A DNA stretch of 49,372 bases, from the NCBI GenBank assembly GCA_038226175.1, contig JBBRQP010000016.1, forward strand, positions 1-49,372, written 5' to 3'. The position numbers and the translations under genes are program-made. Positions 40,640-49,253 of the stretch are shown here, piece by piece (positions within the stretch are counted from its first letter, which is position 1; the number at the start of each line of letters is the position of its first letter). The notes beneath the pieces are model-generated. The model was not told the origin of the DNA. It was given only the letters and a program-made list of their open reading frames with translations, and ran no database searches. This stretch comes from JBBRQP01 sp038226175 (lineage in GTDB: Bacteria > Cyanobacteriota > Cyanobacteriia > Gloeobacterales > Anthocerotibacteraceae).

Positions 40640-43600
40640 CGCGTGATATTCCTGAAGTGAGCATACGGTTAGGTCTCCTTTTTGTAAAGCCTCAATGGCA
40701 CTAACAATGGCTTGTGCTCCGCTAATTGTCGTGATCGTCGGAATACCCAAGGCCAGCGCTGTCCGTCGAATGACCTGACCATCGGTGCGGGCTTCTTTGC
40801 CCGTGGGCGTGTTGATCACAAGTTGCACTTCACCATTTTGCATGACATCGCGGACATGGGGGCGGCCTTCACTGATTTTGAAGACAATATTAGCCGTTAC
40901 GCCATGTTCAGCAAAATAAGTCTGGGTGCCTTGGGTACAAATAATCCTAAAGCCAAGGCTGATTAACCGTTGCACAACAGGTAGGACAGCTGGTTTGTCA
41001 TGATTACTGACTGAAACAAAGACTTGACCCTGCGTGGGCAATTTTTGGCTTGCAGCAAGCTGCGACTTCGCAAAAGCCCGCCCAAAATCCCTATCAATGC
41101 CCATCACTTCACCCGTCGAGCGCATCTCCGGCCCTAGGATCAAGTCCGTATTGGGAAATTTGGCAAAAGGTAAAACCGCTTCTTTAACGGATATGTAGGG
41201 TGGAATAATTTCTTGGGTAAAGTTCAATTCAGCGAGGGTTTTACCCGACATGACCAAGGCGGCTAATTTAGCTAAGGGTACACCAATCGCCTTGCTGACA
41301 AAAGGTACAGTTCGTGAAGCCCGAGGATTAGCTTCGAGAATATAAACCCTGTCATTTTGCACAGCATATTGAATATTCATCAAGCCAATCACGCCGAGTT
41401 TTTGGGCTAATTTGACCGTCCACTCCCGTATAACCGTCAATACTTCAGTCGATAGACTCTGAGTCGGTAAGATACAAGCCGAATCACCCGAATGAATTCC
41501 CGCCTGCTCGATATGCTCCATGATGCCGCCGATCACCACCTGTCCGGTATGGTCAGCTAGGGCATCTGCATCGACTTCGGTCGCACCTTCTAGAAATTTA
41601 TCGACCAAAATGGGCTGTCCTGGCTCAACGGCTACCGCAAACTTCATGTAATAGTCCAGTTCTTCGGGGGCATAGACAATTTCCATGCCCCGCCCGCCCA
41701 GCACATAACTCGGGCGTACCAGCACCGGATAGCCCAGTCGCTCAGCAATAACCGTCGCTTCGGCAACATCGTAGGCAATGCCATTGGGTGGTTGGCGAAT
41801 ATCAAGTTCTCGTAGCAACAGGTCAAAGCGTTCCCGGTCTTCCGCTTGATCGATAGCATCCGGCGATGTTCCCCAAATCGGCACCCCCGCTGCAGCTAAA
41901 GGCACGGCTAATTTTAGGGGTGTCTGACCGCCAAACTGTACAATCACACCGACAGGTTGCTCGACGGCAATAATATTCAGCACATCTTCACGGGTTAGCG
42001 GCTCAAAATATAAGCGGTCTGAGGTGTCATAATCCGTCGAAACCGTCTCTGGGTTGGAGTTAACCATAATTGTTTCAAAGCCATTAGCACTGAGAGCAAA
42101 ACTGGCATGACAACAACAGTAATCAAACTCAATGCCCTGCCCAATACGATTGGGTCCACCACCCAGGATCAAGACTTTGGGTTTGTTACTCGGACGCACT
42201 TCGCTTTCGGTCTCATAGGTCGCGTAATGATAGGGCGTAAATGCTGCAAACTCCGCTGCACAGGTGTCTACGGTTTTATAAACAGGAGTACAGCCATATT
42301 CCAGACGCAAGCTACGAATTTCCTGCTCGGTGCGTTGCCAAGCATAGGCTAACTGTTGGTCAGAGTAACCAAAACGCTTGGCTTGACGCATCAGCTCTGG
42401 GTTAGGTTGTTGGGCGGTCAACTGTTGCTCAAAGCTGACGAGTTCGGCCATTTTTTGTAGAAACCAAGGATCGATGGCGGTCAATTGATGAATTTTTTCG
42501 ATACTCATCCCTTGCTGAAGCGCTTGATAGATCACAAAAATCCGGTCAGGGGTCGGTGTACGCAACATGCGTTCACATCGACCTAGGTCAAGCGGCTCAA
42601 GTGCGCGGTCACAGCCAAACCCTGCCCGTCCGGTCTCCAGGGAGCGCAGAGCTTTTTGTAAAGATTCCTGGAAGGTACGCCCTAGGGCCATCGCTTCACC
42701 GACCGACTTCATTTGCGTGGTCAAAATCGGTTCGGAGCCAGGAAATTTCTCAAAGGCAAACCGATGGATTTTGGTCACGACATAATCCAGGGTTGGCTCA
42801 AAACTAGCAGGGGTTTCTCGGGTAATATCGTTAGGAATCTCATCTAAGGTAAAGCCCACGGCCAATTTAGCGGCAATTTTGGCAATCGGAAAGCCGGTTG
42901 CTTTGGAAGCTAAGGCCGAACTGCGCGAGACTCTTGGATTCATCTCAATCACAACGACCCGCCCATCTTGAGGATTAACCCCAAACTGGATATTAGACCC
43001 CCCGGTCTCAACGCCGATTTCACGAATAATCCGCATTGAGGCATCCCGCAGCCGTTGATATTCTTTATCGGTCAAAGTTTGGGCTGGCGCAACTGTAATT
43101 GAGTCACCAGTATGCACGCCCATCGGGTCAAAATTTTCAATTGAACAGATAATAACGACGTTATCAGCGAGATCGCGCATCACTTCAAGTTCGTATTCTT
43201 TCCAGCCTAAAACCGATTCCTCGATCAAGACTTGACGCGTCGGTGATGCGGCTAAGGCTGTTTGTACCAACTGTTCAAATTCCTGGCGATTATAGGCAAT
43301 GCCGCCGCCACCACCGCCCATCGTAAAGCTCGGGCGCAAAATCAACGGATAGGAACCGATTTCTTGAGCGACTATTTGTGCCTCAGCGGGTGTCCGCGCC
43401 ACGCCGGAGTTAGGTGTAACCAAGCCAATACGCGCCATCGCTGCCCGAAACAAATCCCGGTCTTCCGCCATCTTGATCGCGGGTAATTTTGCGCCGATCA
43501 GTTCCACGCCAAAGCGTTCAAGAATCCCCTGTTCGGCCAGTTCTACCGCCAGATTTAAGGCTGTCTGACCGCCCATGGTTGGTAGTAAAGCCTGAGGCCG

Positions 43601-43843
43601 TTCTCGTTCAATAATTTGGGCTACTACAGCGACAGTTAAAGGTTCGATATAGGTGCGGTCGGCGAGTTGGGGGTCGGTCATGATCGTAGCGGGGTTAGAA
43701 TTCACCAACACGACGGTGTAGCCCTCTTCGCGCAGCGCTTTACACGCCTGAGTCCCGGAATAATCAAATTCACATGCCTGACCAATCACGATTGGGCCCG
43801 AACCTAGCAAGAGAATTTTTTGGATATCAGTACGGCGCGGCAT
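40619..43843 (-). CDS. carB: Carbamoyl phosphate synthase large subunit
   Basis: This 1074-residue enzyme makes carbamoyl phosphate from bicarbonate, ATP and ammonia provided by CarA, feeding pyrimidine (PyrB, in this window) and arginine synthesis. Two homologous halves are clear: the first starts KILLLGSGPIVIGQACEFDY, the second at about 556 KVLILGGGPNRIGQGIEFDY. Each has an ATP-grasp domain (for example LRPSFTMGGGGGGIAYN and LVRPSYVLGGRGMEIVYAPE). The C-terminal MGS-like allosteric domain closes the protein (FVSVSNHDKPAVLPVVQRLI). Length is standard. carA is not in the window. Confidence 0.97.
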   Translation of the reverse strand: MPRRTDIQKILLLGSGPIVIGQACEFDYSGTQACKALREEGYTVVLVNSNPATIMTDPQLADRTYIEPLTVAVVAQIIERERPQALLPTMGGQTALNLAVELAEQGILERFGVELIGAKLPAIKMAEDRDLFRAAMARIGLVTPNSGVARTPAEAQIVAQEIGSYPLILRPSFTMGGGGGGIAYNRQEFEQLVQTALAASPTRQVLIEESVLGWKEYELEVMRDLADNVVIICSIENFDPMGVHTGDSITVAPAQTLTDKEYQRLRDASMRIIREIGVETGGSNIQFGVNPQDGRVVVIEMNPRVSRSSALASKATGFPIAKIAAKLAVGFTLDEIPNDITRETPASFEPTLDYVVTKIHRFAFEKFPGSEPILTTQMKSVGEAMALGRTFQESLQKALRSLETGRAGFGCDRALEPLDLGRCERMLRTPTPDRIFVIYQALQQGMSIEKIHQLTAIDPWFLQKMAELVSFEQQLTAQQPNPELMRQAKRFGYSDQQLAYAWQRTEQEIRSLRLEYGCTPVYKTVDTCAAEFAAFTPYHYATYETESEVRPSNKPKVLILGGGPNRIGQGIEFDYCCCHASFALSANGFETIMVNSNPETVSTDYDTSDRLYFEPLTREDVLNIIAVEQPVGVIVQFGGQTPLKLAVPLAAAGVPIWGTSPDAIDQAEDRERFDLLLRELDIRQPPNGIAYDVAEATVIAERLGYPVLVRPSYVLGGRGMEIVYAPEELDYYMKFAVAVEPGQPILVDKFLEGATEVDADALADHTGQVVIGGIMEHIEQAGIHSGDSACILPTQSLSTEVLTVIREWTVKLAQKLGVIGLMNIQYAVQNDRVYILEANPRASRTVPFVSKAIGVPLAKLAALVMSGKTLAELNFTQEIIPPYISVKEAVLPFAKFPNTDLILGPEMRSTGEVMGIDRDFGRAFAKSQLAASQKLPTQGQVFVSVSNHDKPAVLPVVQRLISLGFRIICTQGTQTYFAEHGVTANIVFKISEGRPHVRDVMQNGEVQLVINTPTGKEARTDGQVIRRTALALGIPTITTISGAQAIVSAIEALQKGDLTVCSLQEYHALIRPQI

Positions 43844-43996
43844 GACAGTTACAAGAAGAAGTCAACTCATTATTACAGAATTACTGGATCTCAACTTGCT
43901 CTAAGCAGAAAGCGGTTAGCCCAGAGCCACAGGCCGTCTTTCTGAACTCAACAACAAACCCAAAGTCCGCAGCCTAGCACTCATGTGCTCAATCAA

Positions 43997-44167
43997 TTAT
44001 TGTGTTTCAAATTCATCCACATTCTCGTTACGCAAAGCTTGAATTCGTTGCTCGGCCTTTAAAGGATCAGCGGGCGGGCGATGGCTAAATCGTGGTGTTT
44101 GCAACAAGGCTAGAATCGCTGCACCATTACCCCAGCACCAGAGGAACAAGAAGGCTTTCTTTATTCT
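43997..44167 (-). pseudogene. Possible 3' remnant of a small membrane protein gene
   Basis: The reverse-strand frame is open from 44174 to a TAA at 43997-43999. It reads KKAFLFLWCWGNGAAILALL, then QTPRFSHRPPADPLKAEQRI and QALRNENVDEFETQ. A hydrophobic helix followed by a charged Pro-rich tail looks protein-like, but there is no ATG/GTG start in frame, so it may be a truncated gene or chance. No family recognised. It overlaps the opposite-strand Rpn remnant. Confidence 0.28.
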
Positions 44168-45038
44168 CCATGTCGATTACCAGGCTAGCCGCCAAGCCAA
44201 TACCACTTCCGTTTAGATAGTCATCCATGCCCTGAGCAAGCCCCTCCGCCCCATAAATGGGGGACAAAGCCCAGCTAATACTTGGTTTGGATACCAAAGA
44301 GAGTTAACGCTTTACTTCTGCAAGTGTAACTTTCCCCAAGAGTGCCCTGGCTCCCCATTTATGGGGCAGGGGGGCTGACAATTCAAACGAAAAGAGTACA
44401 AGTTTAATCGTAGAATGTTCCGTTATTTTTCTCGCCTCCATGACCGTTACGATTTACCTATTTTTCCCATCGCTTTGCTGACATTCGACGAGCCGTACAA
44501 AGAGCAACTCGATAGCTACACCATCACCTTCCCTGGTAAAACCGTGTTAGATTTTCGGTACAAAGTCATCCAATTAAATCGGCTCAACTGGCGAGATTAC
44601 CTCAATAACCCAAATCCCGTTGCCTGCGCCTTGATGGCAAAGATGCGGATTGCTCCCGAAGACCGTTGACGGGTTAAGTTTGAAAGCCTACGTTTACTGG
44701 CTACTCTGCAACTAGATGAAACACGCTGGAAGCTGATTTCTAGCTTTGTGGACGAGTATCTGCGCTTGAACCTGCCGGAGCAACAGCAGTTTGAAGGCTA
44801 TATTGCTAGACTACAGCCAGAGGAACAAGAGAGTGTCACGATGATAACTACGAGTTGGAAAGAAGAAGCTCTTAGTTTAATTGAACGCCAACTCTTCCGT
44901 TGGATTGGGCATCTAACTGAACAAGGATATGCTCAGGTGCAACAACTCACGCTTAGTCAATTGGAACAATTAGGAGAAGACCTTTTAGATTTCTGTACGC
45001 CAGCTGACTTGACCCAATGGCTTGAGCAAAATACTTAG
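44140..45038 (+). pseudogene. Rpn-family (PD-(D/E)XK recombination-promoting nuclease/DUF4351) pseudogene
   Basis: Three in-frame pieces are recognisable. Piece 1 (44151-44213) reads KAFFILHVDYQASRQANTTS, the nuclease core region. Piece 2 (from 44403) reads FNRRMFRYFSRLHDRYDLPI and continues to MAKMRIAPEDR. Piece 3 (44670-45038) reads RVKFESLRLLATLQLDETRW and ends with the DUF4351 tail (LSQLEQLGEDLLDFCTPADL, then TQWLEQ). The pieces are broken by an inserted element and by a TGA at 44667-44669 where homologues continue, apparently P-R-V-K. The N-terminal start is missing. The full-length family has about 300 residues. It is a dead copy of a mobile-type nuclease. Confidence 0.78.
44239..44376. 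mobile_element. MITE-like element inserted in the Rpn gene
   Basis: About 26-bp imperfect terminal inverted repeats lie at 44239-44264 and 44351-44376; both contain the self-complementary core CCCCAT..ATGGGG and a GCCCCYCYG block. They enclose about 86 bp with no coding capacity. The short sequence GTTTA recurs at 44211-44215 and 44402-44406 and could be a target duplication of a slightly larger element, although the ends are uncertain. It splits the Rpn reading frame, so it inserted after the gene arrived. Confidence 0.6.
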
Positions 45039-45143
45039 GTGTATATAGTATAGAAAACTGTGCAACTATGCAAAGATAATATTTTTTTATTCTTTAATGC
45101 GCAATCATGACCACTTCGACCACAGACTCTTTTAAAGTCCATA

Positions 45144-45173
45144 ACGCCCCCTACCAGTTCTGGCAGAGGGCGT
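45144..45173. terminator. Hairpin at the 3' end of the NTRC-type gene
   Basis: ACGCCC...CCAG pairs with CTGG...GGGCGT across a short loop (GC-rich stem with one or two mismatches), 8 bp after the stop of the thioredoxin reductase fusion on the reverse strand. A short T-rich tail follows on that strand. It also lies after the Rpn remnant. Confidence 0.5.
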
Positions 45174-45180
45174 CACGACA

Positions 45181-46545
45181 TTATAGGTATTGCTCAATCA
45201 AAGCCTGATACTCTTTGCGGGGCTTGATACCGATCATCTGGCCAACGAGTTCGGTATTTTTGAAGAACTGCACGGTTGGTGTGCCATTGACACCCGCAGA
45301 TTGAGCGATATCGGGTTCAGCCGCGATATCAATCTCGATGAGTTGGATTTGTCCACCATAGCCGTCCACCATCTTTTTGAGAATTGGCTTAAGCACATGG
45401 CAAGGACCACAACCAGGCGCCACATATTTGACCAAAAGTAGTTTAGAGGAATCATGATAGAGCTTGCGCAGAGCATAGCCACCGCTAAAGTAAGTCTGGC
45501 TAGGATCAAAGTCTTCATTTATCACAGCCGTTTCCAAATCTGCCGTGCCATTAGGCAAGTAAGAGGCTTCGATGCTCGCCTCAACAGACTGGTGATATTC
45601 GGCGATCAGGTTTTCGTGCGATAACCAACGCTCAGCCAGTAGGGCTGCCATACAGCCAGTGCCAGCCGCTGTGATTGCTTGGCGGTATTCGTGATCCTGC
45701 ACATCGCCTGCGGCAAATACGCCTTCGATGCTGGTATGAACGCCTTTGTATGTGACGATATAGCCCGTCTCGTCAAGTTCAAGTTGCCCCTTGAATAGGT
45801 CGGTATTGGGCGTGTGACCAATGGCATAAAAGAGTCCGGTCACAGGCAATTTTGTGACTTCTTTGGTCTGGGTATTCTGAAGTGTCAGACCAGCCAAGAA
45901 ACCGTTGCCGTAGGCATCAAGCGGCGCACTATTCCAATGAACAGTAATCTTAGGATTATTGAGCACGCGGTCTTGCATGGACTTGGAGGCACGCATTTCG
46001 TCACGACGCACAATCAAATTGACTTTAGAGCCATATTTAGTCAGATAAATCGCTTCTTCAGCAGCAGTATCACCACCCCCAACTACCGCGAGTTCGGCAT
46101 GACGGAACATGGGGGTTGCACCGTCACAAATAGCACAGGCTGAGATGCCTTTCGTCCAATATTCCGTTTCCCCAGGCAAATTTAGGCGACGGGCTGTGGC
46201 ACCTGTAGCAATAATAATACTGTGAGCTTTGACTTCGTGATTCTCAGATTTGATCGTAAAAGGTCGTTGACTAAAATCTACTGAGACGACATCTTCGGTA
46301 ATCAGTTCGGCACCCCAGCGTTCAGCCTGAGCGCGCATCCGATCCATAAGCATCGGCCCTTGGATGCCTTCGGGAAAGCCAGGGAAATTTTCGACTTCGG
46401 TCGTGGTCATCAGTTGTCCACCCGGTAAGCCCCCGGACTGGAGTCCCTCAAACATCAAAGGCTTCAAATTAGCGCGTCCCGCATAGATGGCGGCGGTGTA
46501 TCCCGCTGGCCCTGAACCAATGATTACCAGATTTTCGACGGTCAT
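45181..46545 (-). CDS. NADPH-thioredoxin reductase/thioredoxin fusion (NTRC type)
   Basis: The protein has 454 residues: thioredoxin reductase (about 1-320) joined to thioredoxin (about 350-454). The reductase part has the FAD motif LVIIGSGPAGYTAAIYAGRA, redox Cys137/Cys140 in SACAICDG, NADPH motif VVGGGDTAAEEAIYLTKYGS and the closing AAGDVQDHEYRQAITAAGTG. The thioredoxin part has the active site GCGPC with Cys379 and Cys382 plus a NGTPTVQFFKN strand. In cyanobacteria and plastids NTRC reduces 2-Cys peroxiredoxins and tunes redox of photosynthetic enzymes using NADPH. It is monocistronic, with 300 bp of non-coding DNA upstream. Confidence 0.95.
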   Translation of the reverse strand: MTVENLVIIGSGPAGYTAAIYAGRANLKPLMFEGLQSGGLPGGQLMTTTEVENFPGFPEGIQGPMLMDRMRAQAERWGAELITEDVVSVDFSQRPFTIKSENHEVKAHSIIIATGATARRLNLPGETEYWTKGISACAICDGATPMFRHAELAVVGGGDTAAEEAIYLTKYGSKVNLIVRRDEMRASKSMQDRVLNNPKITVHWNSAPLDAYGNGFLAGLTLQNTQTKEVTKLPVTGLFYAIGHTPNTDLFKGQLELDETGYIVTYKGVHTSIEGVFAAGDVQDHEYRQAITAAGTGCMAALLAERWLSHENLIAEYHQSVEASIEASYLPNGTADLETAVINEDFDPSQTYFSGGYALRKLYHDSSKLLLVKYVAPGCGPCHVLKPILKKMVDGYGGQIQLIEIDIAAEPDIAQSAGVNGTPTVQFFKNTELVGQMIGIKPRKEYQALIEQYL

Positions 46546-46684
46546 GATGGCTCCTTTCTAGATCCCAAAGTCAGAATGATTATGAGTTAAGTATAGCCTA
46601 AAGCCTGGGAGTAAACGTCTGAGTCTGCGATAGTTTTTAAAAAAAATAGCTTCGCGTCAATAAAACTAGAGACAGTCTATTTTC

Positions 46685-46698
46685 ATCCTTGCAAGGAT
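46685..46698. repeat. 14-bp perfect palindrome upstream of the NTRC-type gene
   Basis: ATCCTTGCAAGGAT is fully self-complementary and lies about 140 bp upstream of the NTRC start codon (46545). It could be a regulator site. It is separate from the larger structured block at 46726-46803. Confidence 0.35.
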
Positions 46699-46725
46699 TC
46701 ATACTCTCTTTGTTTGCATAGTCGG

Positions 46726-46803
46726 CTCCCAATGCTGGAGTAGGCGAGCAAGAAATAGGTCTTCTGGTTTAGCTCCCCAGCATTAGGGCGCAGAGTCTTG
46801 CTC
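46726..46803. ncRNA. Candidate H-type pseudoknot in the NTRC-comF gap
   Basis: Two interlocking complementary pairs occur in the order needed for a pseudoknot: stem 1, CCCAATGCTGG (46728-46738) with CCAGCATTAGGG (46777-46788, one bulged A); stem 2, GAGCAAGA (46746-46753) with TCTTGCTC (46796-46803). Stem 1 has 11 pairs, stem 2 has 8. It lies within 300 bp that has no gene. This may be a small RNA or 5'/3' element, or a chance arrangement. The strand is not determined. Confidence 0.35.
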
Positions 46804-46846
46804 ACTTTATAAACCACTATCTAAGTGGTATGAGCTCCCAAATTAG

Positions 46847-47548
46847 CTAGGCTGCCTGACGAGAAGTATGAAATGCTGGACGCGCCACCACTACGGCCTC
46901 AACCCTTACAGCTCCGGCACTATAAAGCGCTTGGGCAGCTTCTTGGAGCGTACTACCGGTGGTGCAAATATCATCAATGGGCAAGATAGCTTTGCCCTTG
47001 ACCGCTGGATCAGCTTGGAAGGCGGCTGCGATATTTGCCGCGCGCTCGGCGGGAGTAAGACTATGTTGCGCTTGTGTTGATCGAACTCGGTGTAGCCACT
47101 GCGGACGGTGCGGATATTGATTCCAGCGTGCAAAGGTATAGGCAATTTCTTCCGCCTGATTATAACCGCGCTCTTGATAACGGTCTTGAGCCAAAGGAAT
47201 CGCCACCACTTGCCACACGATCTGCTCTTGTTTTCGTTGCGGTAAAGATTGCCACCAGCGACCGCAAATTTCTCCAAAAACCTTGCCCCAGAGCATGCCA
47301 CCCTGATATTTCAACTGATGCATCGCCCGTTCGACTTCGCCTTGATAGTAGCCCCACGCCCAAACCCGCAGAGGTTTTTGTAAAGCTAGAGCTTGAGGAC
47401 GTTGTTGCTGGCTCAGGGCATCATGGCAGCGCACACAGAGCGGTTGGGGACTGCGACGCTTGCAGCTGAGACATAGGCGGGGGGCGACCCAGTGCAGGGG
47501 ATTGAGTTGGTGCAGGAGTGACATGGGTTGTTTGGGTGGCGATAGCAT
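46847..47548 (-). CDS. comF: ComF-family phosphoribosyltransferase-like protein
   Basis: The 233-residue protein has an N-terminal zinc-ribbon-like cluster (C26, C29, C38, C41) and a C-terminal PRT domain with QDRYQERGYNQAEEIAYTFA and the PRPP loop ILPIDDICTTGST. ComF helps take up single-stranded DNA in naturally competent bacteria, and homologues occur broadly in cyanobacteria. ATG 47524 (MSLLHQLNPLHW) may be the real start; neither has a clear SD. It follows gatB on the same strand after an 85-bp gap. Confidence 0.88.
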   Translation of the reverse strand: MLSPPKQPMSLLHQLNPLHWVAPRLCLSCKRRSPQPLCVRCHDALSQQQRPQALALQKPLRVWAWGYYQGEVERAMHQLKYQGGMLWGKVFGEICGRWWQSLPQRKQEQIVWQVVAIPLAQDRYQERGYNQAEEIAYTFARWNQYPHRPQWLHRVRSTQAQHSLTPAERAANIAAAFQADPAVKGKAILPIDDICTTGSTLQEAAQALYSAGAVRVEAVVVARPAFHTSRQAA

Positions 47549-47633
47549 TAGTTTCGCCGATCAACTCAGGCTCTGCGATGACAGGGCTTGGGTCTAGTGG
47601 GTGACTGTGATCACATCTTTTTCTCAAACCACC

Positions 47634-49115
47634 CTAAGTGTCTAACTCGGTTGCCATGAGCGTATTGAGTTTTTGAGGGTCAGCTTGGCCTTTAGTTTTT
47701 TTCATGGCTTGACCTACGAAAAAACCAAGCAATTTAGTTTTACCTGCCTTGTAGTCGGCAAGTTGGGCAGGGTTTTCGGTGATCACTTGTTGGATGATAG
47801 CCATCAGTTGGCTATCATCAGAGATTTGAACTAAGCCACGTTCTTGGACTAATTGGGCAGGCGACTGAGCTTTTTGCAGGAGTTCGGGCAGAATATCTTT
47901 AGCGATTTTGCTACTGATTGTGCCGTTTTCGATGAGCTGAATTAGTTCTGCTAAGGCTTCTGGTTGGAGGGGCAACGTCCTATCAAGACTCAAGTGATGC
48001 TCGTTCACATAAGCAGCAATATCACCTTGTAGCCAGTTAGCGGCAAGTTTGGGAGAAGCACCCTGACTAACTGTGGCCTCAAAATAACCCGCTGTTGTTA
48101 CATCATCGCTCATGGCATTAGCATCATAAACGCTTAATCCCAGCTCTGTTTGATAACGCACCCGTTTTTGGGCAGGCAGTTCGGGCAGCAGCGCGCGCAC
48201 TTCAGCGATACGTTCAGGAGTACATACTAGGGGCACGAGGTCAGGATCGGGAAAGTAGCGGTAATCATCAGATCCTTCCTTCAAGCGCATGGCGGTCGTC
48301 TTCTGGGCATTTTCATCCCAGAGGCGAGTCTCTTGGAGGATACGGTCATCGGGAGCATCACCTTTGAGGACGCGGGTTTGACGGATAAATTCATACTCAA
48401 TCGCCCGTTGGATGGCGTTAAAACTGTTAACGTTTTTGATCTCGACTTTGGTACCAAATTTCTTTTGACCAACAGGTCGCACCGAGACATTGACATCACA
48501 GCGCAGGGAGCCTTCTTGCATATTACCGTCGCTCACGCCTACATAGCGCATGATGCGGCGCATTTCTTGAGCATAGGCCACGGCTTGGGCTGCGGTGCGT
48601 AATTCTGGTTCTGAGACGATTTCAACGAGGGGCGTACCAGCGCGGTTATAGTCTACCAACGAATAACTCGAACCTGACAGTCGGTCGGCACCCGCGTGAA
48701 TAAGTTTGCCAGCGTCCTCTTCGATATGCAGCCGCGTGATGCCAATACGTTGCGGGCCATCACCGACATTGATTTCGAGCCAGCCATGTTCGGCGATAGG
48801 CAGGTCATATTGCGAGATTTGATAGTTTTTGGGCAAGTCAGGATAAAAGTATTGTTTGCGGTCAAATTTACTAAAAGGGGCGATTGTACAATTGAGTGCT
48901 AACCCAGCGCGGATGGCATGGGCAAAGACTTTTTCATTGAGTACGGGCAAAGAACCGGGTTGACCCGTACAGACTGGACAAATATTGGTATTCGGAGCGG
49001 TGCCAAATTCGACCGGGCAACTGCAAAATAATTTAGTTAACGTATTGAGTTGGACGTGGGTTTCTAGTCCAATGACCATCTCGTACGCTACACCCACCGC
49101 CGCTGTCATCACCAT
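47634..49115 (-). CDS. gatB: Aspartyl/glutamyl-tRNA amidotransferase subunit B
   Basis: GatB, in the GatCAB complex, converts Glu-tRNA(Gln) to Gln-tRNA(Gln) in organisms lacking glutaminyl-tRNA synthetase. The N-terminal kinase-like domain starts YEMVIGLETHVQLNTLTKLF, followed by the zinc-binding CSCPVEFGTAPNTNICPVCT region and PGSLPVLNEKVFAHAIRAGL. The middle has DYNRAGTPLVEIVSEPELRT, and the C-terminal YqeY-like tail ends LGFFVGQAMKKTKGQADPQK. Length 493 residues, standard. A second ATG six bases in is possible. gatA and gatC are not nearby. Confidence 0.96.
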   Translation of the reverse strand: MVMTAAVGVAYEMVIGLETHVQLNTLTKLFCSCPVEFGTAPNTNICPVCTGQPGSLPVLNEKVFAHAIRAGLALNCTIAPFSKFDRKQYFYPDLPKNYQISQYDLPIAEHGWLEINVGDGPQRIGITRLHIEEDAGKLIHAGADRLSGSSYSLVDYNRAGTPLVEIVSEPELRTAAQAVAYAQEMRRIMRYVGVSDGNMQEGSLRCDVNVSVRPVGQKKFGTKVEIKNVNSFNAIQRAIEYEFIRQTRVLKGDAPDDRILQETRLWDENAQKTTAMRLKEGSDDYRYFPDPDLVPLVCTPERIAEVRALLPELPAQKRVRYQTELGLSVYDANAMSDDVTTAGYFEATVSQGASPKLAANWLQGDIAAYVNEHHLSLDRTLPLQPEALAELIQLIENGTISSKIAKDILPELLQKAQSPAQLVQERGLVQISDDSQLMAIIQQVITENPAQLADYKAGKTKLLGFFVGQAMKKTKGQADPQKLNTLMATELDT

Positions 49116-49253
49116 AAAATCTGTGCTCCATTGAGTTACTCTATTTTAACCTGAACTGCCAAGAAGTCCCACGCTCTGTGCGTAACCTAAGCGTCGGGAT
49201 GCAAGGCGTATGATCAAGAATTGACCCCTCAGACTAGTAGGCAGCCACAGAGC

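Noticed and set aside
44667..44669. TGA in the Rpn gene as a recoded codon
   Set aside because: No SECIS-like structure, and other damage is present in the same gene, so a simple nonsense mutation is likelier.
46813..46829. ACCACT/AGTGGT hairpin after comF as a terminator
   Set aside because: Only 6 bp with no usable T-run; kept out of the feature list as too weak.
47074..47469. 131-codon forward frame opposite comF
   Set aside because: Antisense shadow of the PRT domain; no homology-like features.
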